Shown: positions 8,558 to 16,121 of the stretch, one piece after another
Layout of the letters: each line of letters begins with the position of its first letter
Position numbering within the stretch: position 1 is the first letter of the stretch
Source of the DNA: Dietzia sp. JS16-p6b
GTDB lineage: Bacteria; Actinomycetota; Actinomycetes; Mycobacteriales; Mycobacteriaceae
Direction of reading: 5' to 3'
DNA: 64,000 nt
Assembly (NCBI RefSeq): GCF_003052165.1
Contig: NZ_CP024869.1
Span: 186,001 to 250,000, forward strand
Position numbers and translations under genes: made by a program
The notes under the pieces: generated by a model
What the model saw: only the letters and a program-made list of their open reading frames with translations
Database searches by the model: none
Told to the model about the DNA's origin: nothing

Positions 8558-9975
8558 GCGGACCCCTCCACAGGATCGGACAGACTGAACACGGCCATCT
8601 GCGTCGGCGGGCCGGTCTGTGGGTCATCGTCGCCCACGGGGCGAAAATCCACCTGGTAGCCGTGGACGCCGGCGACAGAACGGGCCCAGGACCGGAACTG
8701 CTGTCGCGTCCACTCGAAGCGGTGATCCGGGTGCCGGAATCCCCCGGTGGCCAGCGCCGGGTAGTGCACGTTGTACTCGACATTGGGCGTGGTGATCACT
8801 ACGTGCCGGGGACGCATGGCGCCGAACACGTTGCGCACGACCGCCGGCAGGCGGTCGAGGTCGACGTGCTCGATTACCTCCATGAGGATCGCCATGTCGA
8901 GACCTGTCAGGCGCTCGTCCTCGTACATCAACGAGGACCGCAGGAGGGACAGACGGCCTGCCTGGCGCTCCGTCATCGACTCCACGTTCAGCCTCGTGGC
9001 CGCCTTGGACAGGGCGAGGTCGGAGACCTCCGTGCCGATCACGCGTGTCACTCCCTTGACCTTGAGCAGGCCGCCCAGCAGGGCGCCTGAACCGCAGCCC
9101 ACGTCGGCGATCGTGCCCGGCGCCAGATCACGGACCACGTCCAGGACAGCGTCGTGACGCAGTCTGACCAGGGGACGAGGGGTCCCGGCGGAGTCCGGTG
9201 TCGCGGCGTCATGTGCGGACTCTGCGGCGCGGTCGTCCAGTCCGGCGAGACGGGACAGCGCGTCCTCGCGTAGATCTCGCTGTCCGGCCAGGTAGCGGTG
9301 TGCCACCAGATCCCGCTCCGGATGCCCCGGCAGCCAGCGGTCACCGGCACGCAGCAGCTTGTCGACCTCGTCCCGGCCCACCCAGTAGTGCTTGGCCTCA
9401 TCGAGGACGGGGAGCAGGACGTAGAGGTGACTGAGGGCGTCCGTCAGCCGCACGGACCCGGTCAACGTCAGACCCACCAGCGGCGCCGGGCCCCACTCGG
9501 GCCTGGTGGCATCGAACGCGATCGGCTCGGCCCGGACGTCCCATCCCAGTGGCGCGAACAACCGGCGCACCAGGTCGGGTTCACCGGGCACCGTCGGCAG
9601 TGAGATCGTCAGATCCAGGGGAGCATCGACCAGGTCCTCGTAGCCGACACACTGTCCGTTGAGCGCTGACCGGAACACCTTTCCCATCGCCACCGCCAGC
9701 AGCGACGACGCCACGTAGGGGCGATCGTTGACGTAGTGCCCCAGTGCGAACGCGTCACCGCGCCCGGAGCGGCCGCGGACCAGAGCGACCGGATCGACCT
9801 CCAGAAGCAGCGCGGAGGTGCACGCCTGCGCGCTGACCTCGGGGTAGAACACGTGCGCCGTGCCCGCGTACACGCCGAAGGATTGCACCTTGTCGGGGTG
9901 CTTGTGCAGCAGGAAACCCAGATCACCCGGCGTGGGGAGCGCCTCGGAGCGGCGGGCGGTGATCGTCAGCAACAT
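8554..9975 (-). CDS. hen1: 3'-terminal RNA ribose 2'-O-methyltransferase Hen1
   Basis: A 473-aa protein. The N-terminal half (about 1-240) is the bacterial-specific Hen1 domain needed to stimulate Pnkp ligation. The C-terminal half is a Rossmann methyltransferase with SAM motif DVGCGSG (291-297) and the metal-binding set Glu366, Glu369, His370 (EVIEH) plus His418 (HPDHRFEW). It methylates the 2'-OH at the 3' end of cut RNA before sealing, so that the repaired site resists recleavage. It is the promoter-proximal gene of the pair and overlaps pnkp by 4 nt. Confidence 0.95.
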   Translation of the reverse strand: MLLTITARRSEALPTPGDLGFLLHKHPDKVQSFGVYAGTAHVFYPEVSAQACTSALLLEVDPVALVRGRSGRGDAFALGHYVNDRPYVASSLLAVAMGKVFRSALNGQCVGYEDLVDAPLDLTISLPTVPGEPDLVRRLFAPLGWDVRAEPIAFDATRPEWGPAPLVGLTLTGSVRLTDALSHLYVLLPVLDEAKHYWVGRDEVDKLLRAGDRWLPGHPERDLVAHRYLAGQRDLREDALSRLAGLDDRAAESAHDAATPDSAGTPRPLVRLRHDAVLDVVRDLAPGTIADVGCGSGALLGGLLKVKGVTRVIGTEVSDLALSKAATRLNVESMTERQAGRLSLLRSSLMYEDERLTGLDMAILMEVIEHVDLDRLPAVVRNVFGAMRPRHVVITTPNVEYNVHYPALATGGFRHPDHRFEWTRQQFRSWARSVAGVHGYQVDFRPVGDDDPQTGPPTQMAVFSLSDPVEGSA

Positions 9976-10020
9976 CCGGCCAGTCTGCCCGAGCCGCCGA
10001 ACCGGCGCCGCGACGCGGCG

Positions 10021-10323
10021 TCATTCGTCCCCGTGGGCCGCGTGCGTCCGTGGGGCTCCCAGCACGCTGAGGATCTCGCCGACCATGTGCTCACGTTCGA
10101 GTGGGTGGCGCAGCGGCAGGTCCCGGTTCAGGCTGTAGCGGTTACGGCGCCCGTCCCGGATGCGCTGGAGGTACCCGGCCTCCTCCAGCTCGGCCACGAT
10201 CCGCTGGGTGGCCCGCTCGGTGATCCCGACCGCGTCGGCGATGTCGCGCAGCCGCGTCTCGGAATCCTGCGCGATGCACAGCAGGACGTGGGCGTGGTTG
10301 GTGAGAAACGTCCACTCCGCCAC
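10021..10323 (-). CDS. Winged-helix (MarR/ArsR-like) transcriptional regulator
   Basis: A 100-aa winged-helix protein: WTFLTNHAHVLLCIAQD, then helix-turn-helix RLRDIADAVGITERATQRIV and a wing (GYLQRIRDGRRNRYSL). GTG 10323 is chosen because homologous sequence starts exactly there (AEWTFLTNHAH). A longer open frame to 10482 encodes unrelated Arg-rich sequence. It is transcribed away from sbtA-sbtB across a 305-nt spacer and is the natural candidate regulator of that pair. No Cys metal-sensing motif is seen, so the signal is unknown. Confidence 0.85.
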   Translation of the reverse strand: MAEWTFLTNHAHVLLCIAQDSETRLRDIADAVGITERATQRIVAELEEAGYLQRIRDGRRNRYSLNRDLPLRHPLEREHMVGEILSVLGAPRTHAAHGDE

Positions 10324-10628
10324 TGCGTCACCCCGTCTACATCCGGCCGTCACCGACGACTTCCGAGTGCCATGTTGCCTTACGCGAATCCCTGTACGCA
10401 TGTGGGCACGGCACGGGGGCGTCCCTTCGCGGTGCGGGAGAGGCTCGGCCCTTGGGGGAGAGGTGCGCGTGACACACGACACAGATTTAGCCCATCATAA
10501 AACAGGCAATAGAAATCGTGTATTGTTCGTCCTGTTACCACGTCGGGGCAGCGGAGCGCGCGCCACCACGGGGTTCCGGTCGTCCCGCGTCGCGGCGACC
10601 GGGCTCCGGACTGATCAGGAGACACGCA
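10324..10628. promoter_or_regulatory. Divergent promoter region of the winged-helix gene and sbtA
   Basis: No gene is seen in this 305-nt spacer. Around 10490-10545 the sequence becomes AT-rich, unlike its surroundings, which suits a promoter. It also carries a spaced inverted repeat: AACAGG plus CAAT on one side, then ATTG plus CCTGTT on the other (about 10501-10537). This could be the operator for the adjacent regulator. An AGGAG at 10616-10620 is the sbtA ribosome-binding site. Confidence 0.4.
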
Positions 10629-11648
10629 GTGGACCTCAGCATTCTCGGCAGCCTCACGGACCCGCCGATCCTGTTCTTCTTCCTGGGGCTGTTCGTCGCC
10701 GCGGTGCGCTCCAATCTGGAGATACCGGCCCCCGTCACCAAGTTCCTGTCGCTCTACCTGCTGATGGCGATCGGGTTCAAGGGCGGCCAGGCTCTCCGCG
10801 AGACCGGTCTGACCGGCCGCGCCGCAGCGGTGATCGGCATCGCTCTGCTCCTGGCCCTGGTGATCCCTGCGCTGGGCTTCCTGGTCCTGCGGCGCAGAGT
10901 GAACGAGTTCGATGCGGCCGCCATCGCCGCCACCTACGGGTCGGTCAGCGCGGTGACGTTCATCGCCGCGACGCAGTTCGTGACCGCCCGTGGCGAGGAA
11001 CCCGGCGGGTACATGACGGTCGCCCTGGTGCTGATGGAATCGCCCGCGATCATCATGGCGGTGCTTCTAGCCACCTGGGCCCGGTCACGTCAACGCTCAG
11101 CTCAGATGGCGGGCGACGCGGGGGCCGGAGCCCCCGGTCCCGCGTCGGGGGCACCCCTGTCGATGCGGGCGATCCTGCACGAGGCGTTCACCGACGGCGC
11201 GCACCTGCTGCTGATCGGGTCGCTCGTGATCGGCACCATGGTGGGGGCCGACGCCGGCGAGTCCATGTCCCCGTTCGTCAACGACATGTTCAAGGGCCTG
11301 CTGGCCTTCTTCCTGCTCGAGATGGGCCTGCTCGTCGCCCGTCAACTCCGCGAGGTCCGCGACGTGGGCCCGTTCCTGATCGGGTTCGGCATCGTGATGC
11401 CCCTGATCGGAGCGTCGATGGCGCTGGCCCTGGGTGCACTGGCCGGGCTCCCGGTCGGCGACCTGACCATGCTCGCCGTGCTCGCGGCGAGCGGGTCCTA
11501 CATCGTCGTCCCGGCCGTGGTGCGCTACGCGATCCCCGAAGCGCGGCCGTCCCGGTACTTCACAATGGCCCTTGCCGTGACGTTCCCGTTCAACATCGTC
11601 CTCGGCATTCCGCTCTACTACACCGTCGCCCAGCACCTGGGCGCCTGA
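10629..11648 (+). CDS. sbtA: SbtA-type sodium-dependent bicarbonate transporter
   Basis: A 339-aa integral membrane protein with about ten hydrophobic segments and a central cytoplasmic loop (about 155-185), typical of the SbtA/DUF897 family. Diagnostic stretches are ILFFFLGLFVAAVRSNLEIP near the start, AAIAATYGSVSAVTFIAA, and the mirrored AVLAASGSYIVVPAVVRYAI in the second half. SbtA imports HCO3- with Na+ in cyanobacteria. In a heterotroph it would supply bicarbonate for carboxylases, which is an inference. GTG 10629 follows AGGAG with good spacing. An SbtB-like PII gene follows 14 nt later. Confidence 0.88.
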   Translation: MDLSILGSLTDPPILFFFLGLFVAAVRSNLEIPAPVTKFLSLYLLMAIGFKGGQALRETGLTGRAAAVIGIALLLALVIPALGFLVLRRRVNEFDAAAIAATYGSVSAVTFIAATQFVTARGEEPGGYMTVALVLMESPAIIMAVLLATWARSRQRSAQMAGDAGAGAPGPASGAPLSMRAILHEAFTDGAHLLLIGSLVIGTMVGADAGESMSPFVNDMFKGLLAFFLLEMGLLVARQLREVRDVGPFLIGFGIVMPLIGASMALALGALAGLPVGDLTMLAVLAASGSYIVVPAVVRYAIPEARPSRYFTMALAVTFPFNIVLGIPLYYTVAQHLGA

Positions 11649-11662
11649 GGCGAGGAGATCCC

Positions 11663-11953
11663 ATGAGAGACGTCAAACGGATCGAACTGGTGGTGGAATC
11701 CGGGGTCGCCGGGAGGTTCCTCGGCGCGTTGGATTCGCTGGGCCTGACCCATCGCACCGTGATCCCGGGGATCTACGGGCGGGGCCAGCACGGTGAGCGC
11801 GGGGGGGACCCCTTCTCCACCTTCGACAACACCTTCGTGCTCGTGGCGGTCGACCCCGACCGGATCGACGAGGTCCTCCGGTCGCTGCGCCCCCTTCTGA
11901 AGTCCGTCGGTGGCATGTGTCTGGTCTCGGACGCCCAGTCGGTGCGGTACTGA
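11663..11953 (+). CDS. sbtB: SbtB-like PII family regulator
   Basis: A 96-aa PII-fold protein (beta-alpha-beta repeats). It starts RDVKRIELVVESGVAGRFL and has a T-loop-like segment GIYGRGQHGERGGD at about residues 37-50. SbtB binds SbtA from the cytosol and responds to adenylate nucleotides in cyanobacteria. The C-terminal CxxxxxC redox loop of many cyanobacterial SbtBs is absent; the only cysteine is in GGMCLVSD. GAGGAG precedes ATG 11663. It sits directly behind sbtA, which strongly supports the pairing. Confidence 0.85.
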   Translation: MRDVKRIELVVESGVAGRFLGALDSLGLTHRTVIPGIYGRGQHGERGGDPFSTFDNTFVLVAVDPDRIDEVLRSLRPLLKSVGGMCLVSDAQSVRY

Positions 11954-11984
11954 GCCGGCGCCCGGGAGGGGGCTAGGATCTGCT

Positions 11985-12200
11985 CAGCTGCGGTGCTCGG
12001 GAACCCGGTGTGAGACCGGGGCGGCCCTCGCCACTGTGAACGGATTGATGTCGCAGGTCCTCTGTGCCACTGCTCGCACGCGTCGTGTGGGTGGGAAGGC
12101 GGACCGGCGGCGATCCGGTGTATCCCTTCTGGGGTGGACCGGGAGAACCCGTGAGCCAGGAGACCGGCCGTGGCTGCCACCACGAGTGCCCGCGAGGTGA
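11985..12200 (+). promoter_or_regulatory. Cobalamin riboswitch upstream of cbiMNQO
   Basis: The leader contains the conserved core order of AdoCbl riboswitches: a GGTGCTCGGGAACCCGGTGTG segment from about 11992, GCCCTCGCCACTGTGA (about 12024-12039), and the B12 box GAGCCAGGAGACCGGCC at 12153-12169. It ends shortly before the cbiM start. High cobalamin should shut off cobalt import. Confidence 0.93.
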
Positions 12201-12222
12201 CGGGCAGAAAGGTCTCAGACAA

Positions 12223-12963
12223 ATGCATATCGCAGAGGGTTTCCTCCCCTCCGTGCACGCCCTGGCATGGACGGCGGTCGCGGCACCGTTCGTGATCCAC
12301 GGCGCGCGCGAGGTCATCAGGACGGTCCGCCGGACTCCGGAGGCGGGCGTCCTGCTCGGCGTGGCCGGGGCGTTCACGTTCGTCATGTCGGCCGTCAAGC
12401 TCCCGTCGGTGACGGGGTCCAGCTCGCACCCCACCGGCACCGGCCTGGGGACGATCATCTTCCGGCCCCCGGTCATGGCCTTCGTCGCGACCGTCGTCCT
12501 GATCTTCCAGGCGCTGCTGCTCGCGCACGGGGGCCTCACCACGCTCGGCGCGAACGTGTTCTCCATGGGGGTCGCCGGGCCGTGGGTCGCCTACGGCGCG
12601 TTCGTCCTGTGCCGACGCGTCGCGGTGCCACTGCTCGGTGCGGTGTTCGTGGCCGCGTTCCTCGCCGACCTGGTGACCTACCTGGTGACCAGCGCGCAGC
12701 TCGCGCTGGCGTTCCCGAGCGCCGAGCACGGTGTGTGGTATTCGATGTCCGAGTTCCTCGCCGTCTTCGCGATCACCCAGATCCCGTTGGCGGTCGTCGA
12801 GGCCCTCATCGTCGTGGTGATCGTCAGCGTTCTCCTGCGCATCGCCTCCCGTGAACTCGATCTGGTGGGTTTCTTCCGGAGGGCGCGACTCGCCGACGCG
12901 GGAACCGTCGCGGATCCCGGGGATCGTACCGATCGGGTCGAGGCCACGGAGACGGTGCGATGA
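12223..12963 (+). CDS. cbiM: Cobalt ECF transporter substrate-capture protein CbiM
   Basis: A 246-aa membrane protein beginning MHIAEGFLPSVHALAW. The N-terminal Met-His is the Co2+ ligand pair that fixes the start codon, because the new N-terminus must be exactly MH. Further signatures are FVMSAVKLPSVTGSSSHPTG and the LLLAHGGLTTLGANVFSMGV block. Six to seven membrane segments follow. It pairs with CbiN and with the CbiQ-CbiO energizing unit encoded next, forming the complete cobalt importer. A cobalamin riboswitch precedes it, and its stop overlaps cbiN (ATGA). Confidence 0.96.
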   Translation: MHIAEGFLPSVHALAWTAVAAPFVIHGAREVIRTVRRTPEAGVLLGVAGAFTFVMSAVKLPSVTGSSSHPTGTGLGTIIFRPPVMAFVATVVLIFQALLLAHGGLTTLGANVFSMGVAGPWVAYGAFVLCRRVAVPLLGAVFVAAFLADLVTYLVTSAQLALAFPSAEHGVWYSMSEFLAVFAITQIPLAVVEALIVVVIVSVLLRIASRELDLVGFFRRARLADAGTVADPGDRTDRVEATETVR

Positions 12964-13322
12964 GCGGGAGGAAGCACGTCAGCGTGTGGGTGTTGGTGGG
13001 ACTGGTCGCCGTCGCGTTCGCGATCACGGTGCTGTCCCTGGTCTACGGCGCCGGGGCGGGCGGTGAGTTCGAGGGTGCGGACGGGCAGGCCGAAGGGACC
13101 ATCAGCGAGGTCTCTCCTGACTACGAGCCGTGGTTCGAGCCGCTTCTGCCCGAGCTGCCGGGGGAGGTCGAATCGGGGGTGTTCGCCCTCCAGGCCGGGA
13201 TCGGCGGCGGGATCGTGGGTTACGGGCTCGGCGTCCTGCGGACACGCAGCAGGCAGCGTCGGGAGAGCGTGCCGGGCGGGGCGACCCCGTCGGCGGCGGC
13301 CACGGGTTCGACCGGACACTGA
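12960..13322 (+). CDS. cbiN: Cobalt transporter auxiliary protein CbiN
   Basis: A 120-aa protein with two membrane helices (about 9-30 and 78-95). The connecting loop contains the family signature FEGADGQAEGTISEVSPDYEP, which inserts into the CbiM cavity to load cobalt. The C-terminal 25 residues are polar and look unstructured. ATG 12960 overlaps the cbiM stop by 4 nt, so translation is coupled. Confidence 0.94.
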   Translation: MSGRKHVSVWVLVGLVAVAFAITVLSLVYGAGAGGEFEGADGQAEGTISEVSPDYEPWFEPLLPELPGEVESGVFALQAGIGGGIVGYGLGVLRTRSRQRRESVPGGATPSAAATGSTGH

Positions 13323-13337
13323 CAGACCGGGCGCCAG

Positions 13338-14066
13338 GTGAACCCACTCGAGCTCGCGGCGTCCCACAACCGCTGGTCGGGCCTCCCGGTAGTCGAGAAG
13401 CTGCTGCTCTTCGGCGGTCTGCTGGTGGCGGCACTGCTGGTGCCGCCACCAGTGGGTCACGTAGCGATCCTGGCCGTCTGCTGCTTCTGCGCACTGGTGC
13501 TGGCCCGCGTCCCCGCCAGGATCTATGTCGCGGCGTTGCTCGCGCCCGTCGCGTTCCTGGTCCTGGGAACCGGTCCGCTCTTCCTGGACCTGACGGAGTG
13601 GCGCCTCGTGGTGGATCCGGCCGGGGTCGACACCGCCTTGCGGACCGTGACCAGGGCGATCGCCGCGACGGCCGCCACCATCACCCTGGCGTGCACCACG
13701 CCCGTCGCCGACCTCCTGGCCGCTGGCCGGCGGGCCGGACTGCCCGCCCCGCTGGCTCACGTCGTCGACACCACCTACCGTCTCATGGGGCTGCTCATCG
13801 ACGCCGCCCGCACGCTGCGGCAGTCCCACGATCTCAGGCTCGGACACCGCACCGCCCGGGCCGCGATCACCTCTGTCGGGACGCAGTTCGCCTCGGTCTT
13901 CGTCCTGTCCGTCAGGCGGGCACGGGCGATCGACGACGCCATGTCCATGCGCGCCGAGCGCGGCGAGACCGCGGTGCTCGCCGAGACGGACCCGATCTCG
14001 GCCACCCGCGTGCTCGTCATCTGTCTGGTTCTCGCGTCCGTCTCGATACTGGGGGTCCTCACGTGA
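13338..14066 (+). CDS. cbiQ: Energy-coupling factor transmembrane protein CbiQ
   Basis: A 242-aa transmembrane T-component with about five hydrophobic helices and the two ATPase-coupling segments of the family (AGRRAGLPAPLAHVVDTTYR and MRAERGETAV). It couples CbiO ATP hydrolysis to CbiM movement. GTG 13338 has only a weak ribosome-binding site, 15 nt after cbiN, so coupling to cbiN translation is likely. Its stop overlaps the cbiO start. Confidence 0.93.
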   Translation: MNPLELAASHNRWSGLPVVEKLLLFGGLLVAALLVPPPVGHVAILAVCCFCALVLARVPARIYVAALLAPVAFLVLGTGPLFLDLTEWRLVVDPAGVDTALRTVTRAIAATAATITLACTTPVADLLAAGRRAGLPAPLAHVVDTTYRLMGLLIDAARTLRQSHDLRLGHRTARAAITSVGTQFASVFVLSVRRARAIDDAMSMRAERGETAVLAETDPISATRVLVICLVLASVSILGVLT

Positions 14067-14863
14067 CCGTCCTCGCGCTGCGCGGCGCCCGGTTCTCCTA
14101 CCGGCGTCTCGACGCCCTCGGAGACCACACCCACACCGTGCTCGACGGCGCCGACCTGACGATCCGCGCCGGGGCGAGGTTGGCGCTGCTCGGTGGTAAC
14201 GGCAGCGGCAAGACGACGCTGATGCGGCTGCTCGTGGGCTTGAACCGCCTCGATGCCGGGGAGCTGGAGCTGGACGGGGAGCGGGTCCGTGACCGCCGCG
14301 CCGACCGCACCCGCCTGCGGCAGTCGGTGCAGATGGTGCTCCAGGAACCCGACGACCAGATCTTCGCCACGACCGTGCGGGCCGACGTGTCCTTCGGCCC
14401 GGTGAACCTCGGATTGGATCGGGCCGAGGTGGCCGATCGGGTCGACGAGGCCCTGGCGGCGCTGGCGATCACCGACCTCGCCGACCGCGTCCCCCACCAC
14501 CTGTCCTTCGGGCAGCGCAAGAGGGTGGCCCTGGCGGGTGCGCTGGCGATGCGGCCCCGCGTCCTGCTGCTCGACGAACCGACGGCCGGGCTCGACCCGC
14601 TCTCCTGTGAGGACCTGCTCGCGGCGCTGGAGTCACTCCGTGCCGCGGGGGCGGCGATCCTCATGGCCACGCACGATGTCGACCTCGCCTGGGCCTGGGC
14701 GGACGACGCGGTGGTGCTCTCGGGTGGAGCGCTGGTCCGCGGCCCGGTCCACCGGGTGCTGCAGGACGAGGGGCTCCTCGCCGCGGCCCGGCTCGCCACT
14801 CCATGGGGAGCCGCGGTGTCGCGCCGGCTGGGCCGGACAGTGGTGCGGCCGGGGGAGGTCTGA
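14063..14863 (+). CDS. cbiO: Cobalt ABC transporter ATP-binding protein CbiO
   Basis: A 266-aa ABC ATPase. It has Walker A GGNGSGKTT, Q-loop MVLQEPDDQIFATTV, signature LSFGQRKRVALAGAL, Walker B VLLLDEPTAGLDP and H-loop MATHDVDLA, all intact. The FGQRKR variant of the signature is usual for CbiO/EcfA. GTG 14063 overlaps the cbiQ stop (GTGA). It is the last gene of the riboswitch-controlled cobalt operon. Confidence 0.95.
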   Translation: MTVLALRGARFSYRRLDALGDHTHTVLDGADLTIRAGARLALLGGNGSGKTTLMRLLVGLNRLDAGELELDGERVRDRRADRTRLRQSVQMVLQEPDDQIFATTVRADVSFGPVNLGLDRAEVADRVDEALAALAITDLADRVPHHLSFGQRKRVALAGALAMRPRVLLLDEPTAGLDPLSCEDLLAALESLRAAGAAILMATHDVDLAWAWADDAVVLSGGALVRGPVHRVLQDEGLLAAARLATPWGAAVSRRLGRTVVRPGEV

Positions 14864-15164
14864 TCGCGTCCGCGAGCTGCCGCGCACTCGCCCGCGTCCC
14901 GGACGTGGCCGGCGCCATCGGTGGCGCGGTGTTCGCGAGCACACCATGATGGCACCGTGTGCCGCTATGGCGGACAGCGTGAGCAGGATGTGAGTTCTCA
15001 GGAGAGAAAAGTAGTGCGGGGTCGGGAGACACGTCGGTGCGTACCCAATCCCTTGTTCGGCCGCGCGCGGCGGCAGCGTCTCCCGGTGACGTGGCTCGGG
15101 CCACGTTCTGTGGGCGTGTACGGCGGTGGGCGAGACACCTTGTCAGGGAAGAAAAGGGGTGGGA
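14864..15164. other. Gene-poor leader region before the BLUF operon
   Basis: No convincing gene lies in this 301-nt stretch. An inverted repeat, GGGAGAC near 15030 and GTCTCCC near 15077, brackets a GC-rich loop and could form an RNA stem in a leader. CTCAGGAGAGAAAAG near 15000 and the AAGGGG at about 15154 resemble ribosome-binding sites. No known riboswitch class was recognised. Confidence 0.4.
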
Positions 15165-15413
15165 GTGACTTCGGCAATCGAAGGCGACGAAGAAATACGA
15201 TGGTCCCAGGTGGAAGACAGTTTCTTCGTCGGTAATTTCCGCGGGAACTTCGTGGGGTACATCGACCGGAATTCCGACGGCGGTTTCACCTGCTACGACA
15301 GGATGTCGAGACAGCATGGCGAGTCCGGTTCGCTGGACGAGGCGATCTCGAGTCTGAATGATCTGTATTTTTCCGAGGCGAGCGAGGGAGGGTTGAATGT
15401 CGCTGGACGCTGA
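15165..15413 (+). CDS. Small protein of unknown function in BLUF operon
   Basis: An 82-aa acidic soluble protein, unrecognised. It has aromatic-rich strands (WSQVEDSFFVGNFRGNFVGY, then IDRNSDGGFTCYDRM) followed by a helix (SLDEAISSLNDLYFSEA). GTG 15165 follows an AAGGGG site; an upstream in-frame ATG at 15126 would add 13 residues but has a poorer context. The last 17 nt overlap the BLUF gene, so the two are translationally coupled and probably work together. It could be a partner or output of the photoreceptor, which is an inference. Confidence 0.7.
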   Translation: MTSAIEGDEEIRWSQVEDSFFVGNFRGNFVGYIDRNSDGGFTCYDRMSRQHGESGSLDEAISSLNDLYFSEASEGGLNVAGR

Positions 15414-15879
15414 GTCCCCCACGTCGCCCGGGACCGGGCACTTGAAGTATCTGGTGTACACGAGCGTGCCGGTGCGGAAGATGCTGCCGGGCGACCTGGA
15501 GTCCATCCTGTTCACCTCCCGGGAACGCAATCGTGCCGCCGATATCACCGGTGTCCTCCTCTTCAGGAACAACTGCTTCATCCAGTTCCTCGAAGGCCCT
15601 CCGGCCGCGATCGACGAGTTGATGACGCGCATCGCGGCCGATGACAGACACAGTCGCGTCAGGGTCCTGTTGACGGAACCCGCAGCCGAGCGCAGCTTCT
15701 CCGACTGGAAGATGGGCTTCGGCATCCCCAAGGAGACCCGGTCGACCGGAGTCGACGGCGTGCGGGACAGCTTCAACGACCTCACGGGCGGGTCGAGCTA
15801 CGACGTCGTCCGTCGGGCCGCCGAGGATTTCTCGATCTGGTTCAAGGTCAGGGAGCGCTCGATCTCGACCACCGTCTGA
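15397..15879 (+). CDS. BLUF-domain blue-light photoreceptor
   Basis: A 160-aa protein with one BLUF domain at about residues 16-110 that binds FAD and senses blue light. The photocycle residues are present: Tyr21 (KYLVYTS), Asn45 (ERNRAADITG), Gln63 (FIQFLEGP), Trp104 and Met106 (FSDWKMGF). The remaining 50 residues form a helical cap as in short BLUF proteins; there is no EAL, cyclase or other output domain. Output must therefore go through a partner, and the overlapping 82-aa gene upstream is the obvious candidate. Confidence 0.93.
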   Translation: MSLDAESPTSPGTGHLKYLVYTSVPVRKMLPGDLESILFTSRERNRAADITGVLLFRNNCFIQFLEGPPAAIDELMTRIAADDRHSRVRVLLTEPAAERSFSDWKMGFGIPKETRSTGVDGVRDSFNDLTGGSSYDVVRRAAEDFSIWFKVRERSISTTV

Positions 15880-15892
15880 GCGTCGATCCGTC

Positions 15893-16096
15893 CTACGCCC
15901 GGGCGACGGGCACGCCGGCGCGTAGGACGCGATGCGCCCCGCAGTGGCACGACTCGTAGGTCACGGTGCCCTCGCTGGTCGGGTGGGACGAACGGCGCAG
16001 CCAGTCGTGCTGATGCCGGCCAGGGTCCGCGGGATGCGGAACGAGGACGCCGCGGTCGTGGTGGAGGTCGGTGGGTGAACAGGCTGCTGTGGTCAT
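15893..16096 (-). CDS. Small Cys/His protein, conserved actinobacterial type
   Basis: A 67-aa protein. It contains RHQHDWLRRSSHPTSEGTVTY followed by ESCHCGAHRVLRAG, a short pattern familiar in small actinobacterial proteins (H-x-W, TSEG, CxCG). The Cys/His content suggests a metal site. ATG 16096 overlaps the 5' flank of the divergent CGNR gene, so their promoters must intertwine. It is convergent with the BLUF gene, 13 nt apart. The function is unknown. Confidence 0.65.
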   Translation of the reverse strand: MTTAACSPTDLHHDRGVLVPHPADPGRHQHDWLRRSSHPTSEGTVTYESCHCGAHRVLRAGVPVARA

Positions 16097-16121
16097 GCGC
16101 CGACTGTGGTGCAATGGGTCA

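Noticed and set aside
10324-10482. N-terminal extension of the winged-helix regulator to 10482
   Set aside because: The extra residues are Arg/Pro/Thr-rich and unlike the family. GTG 10323 begins exactly at the conserved domain.
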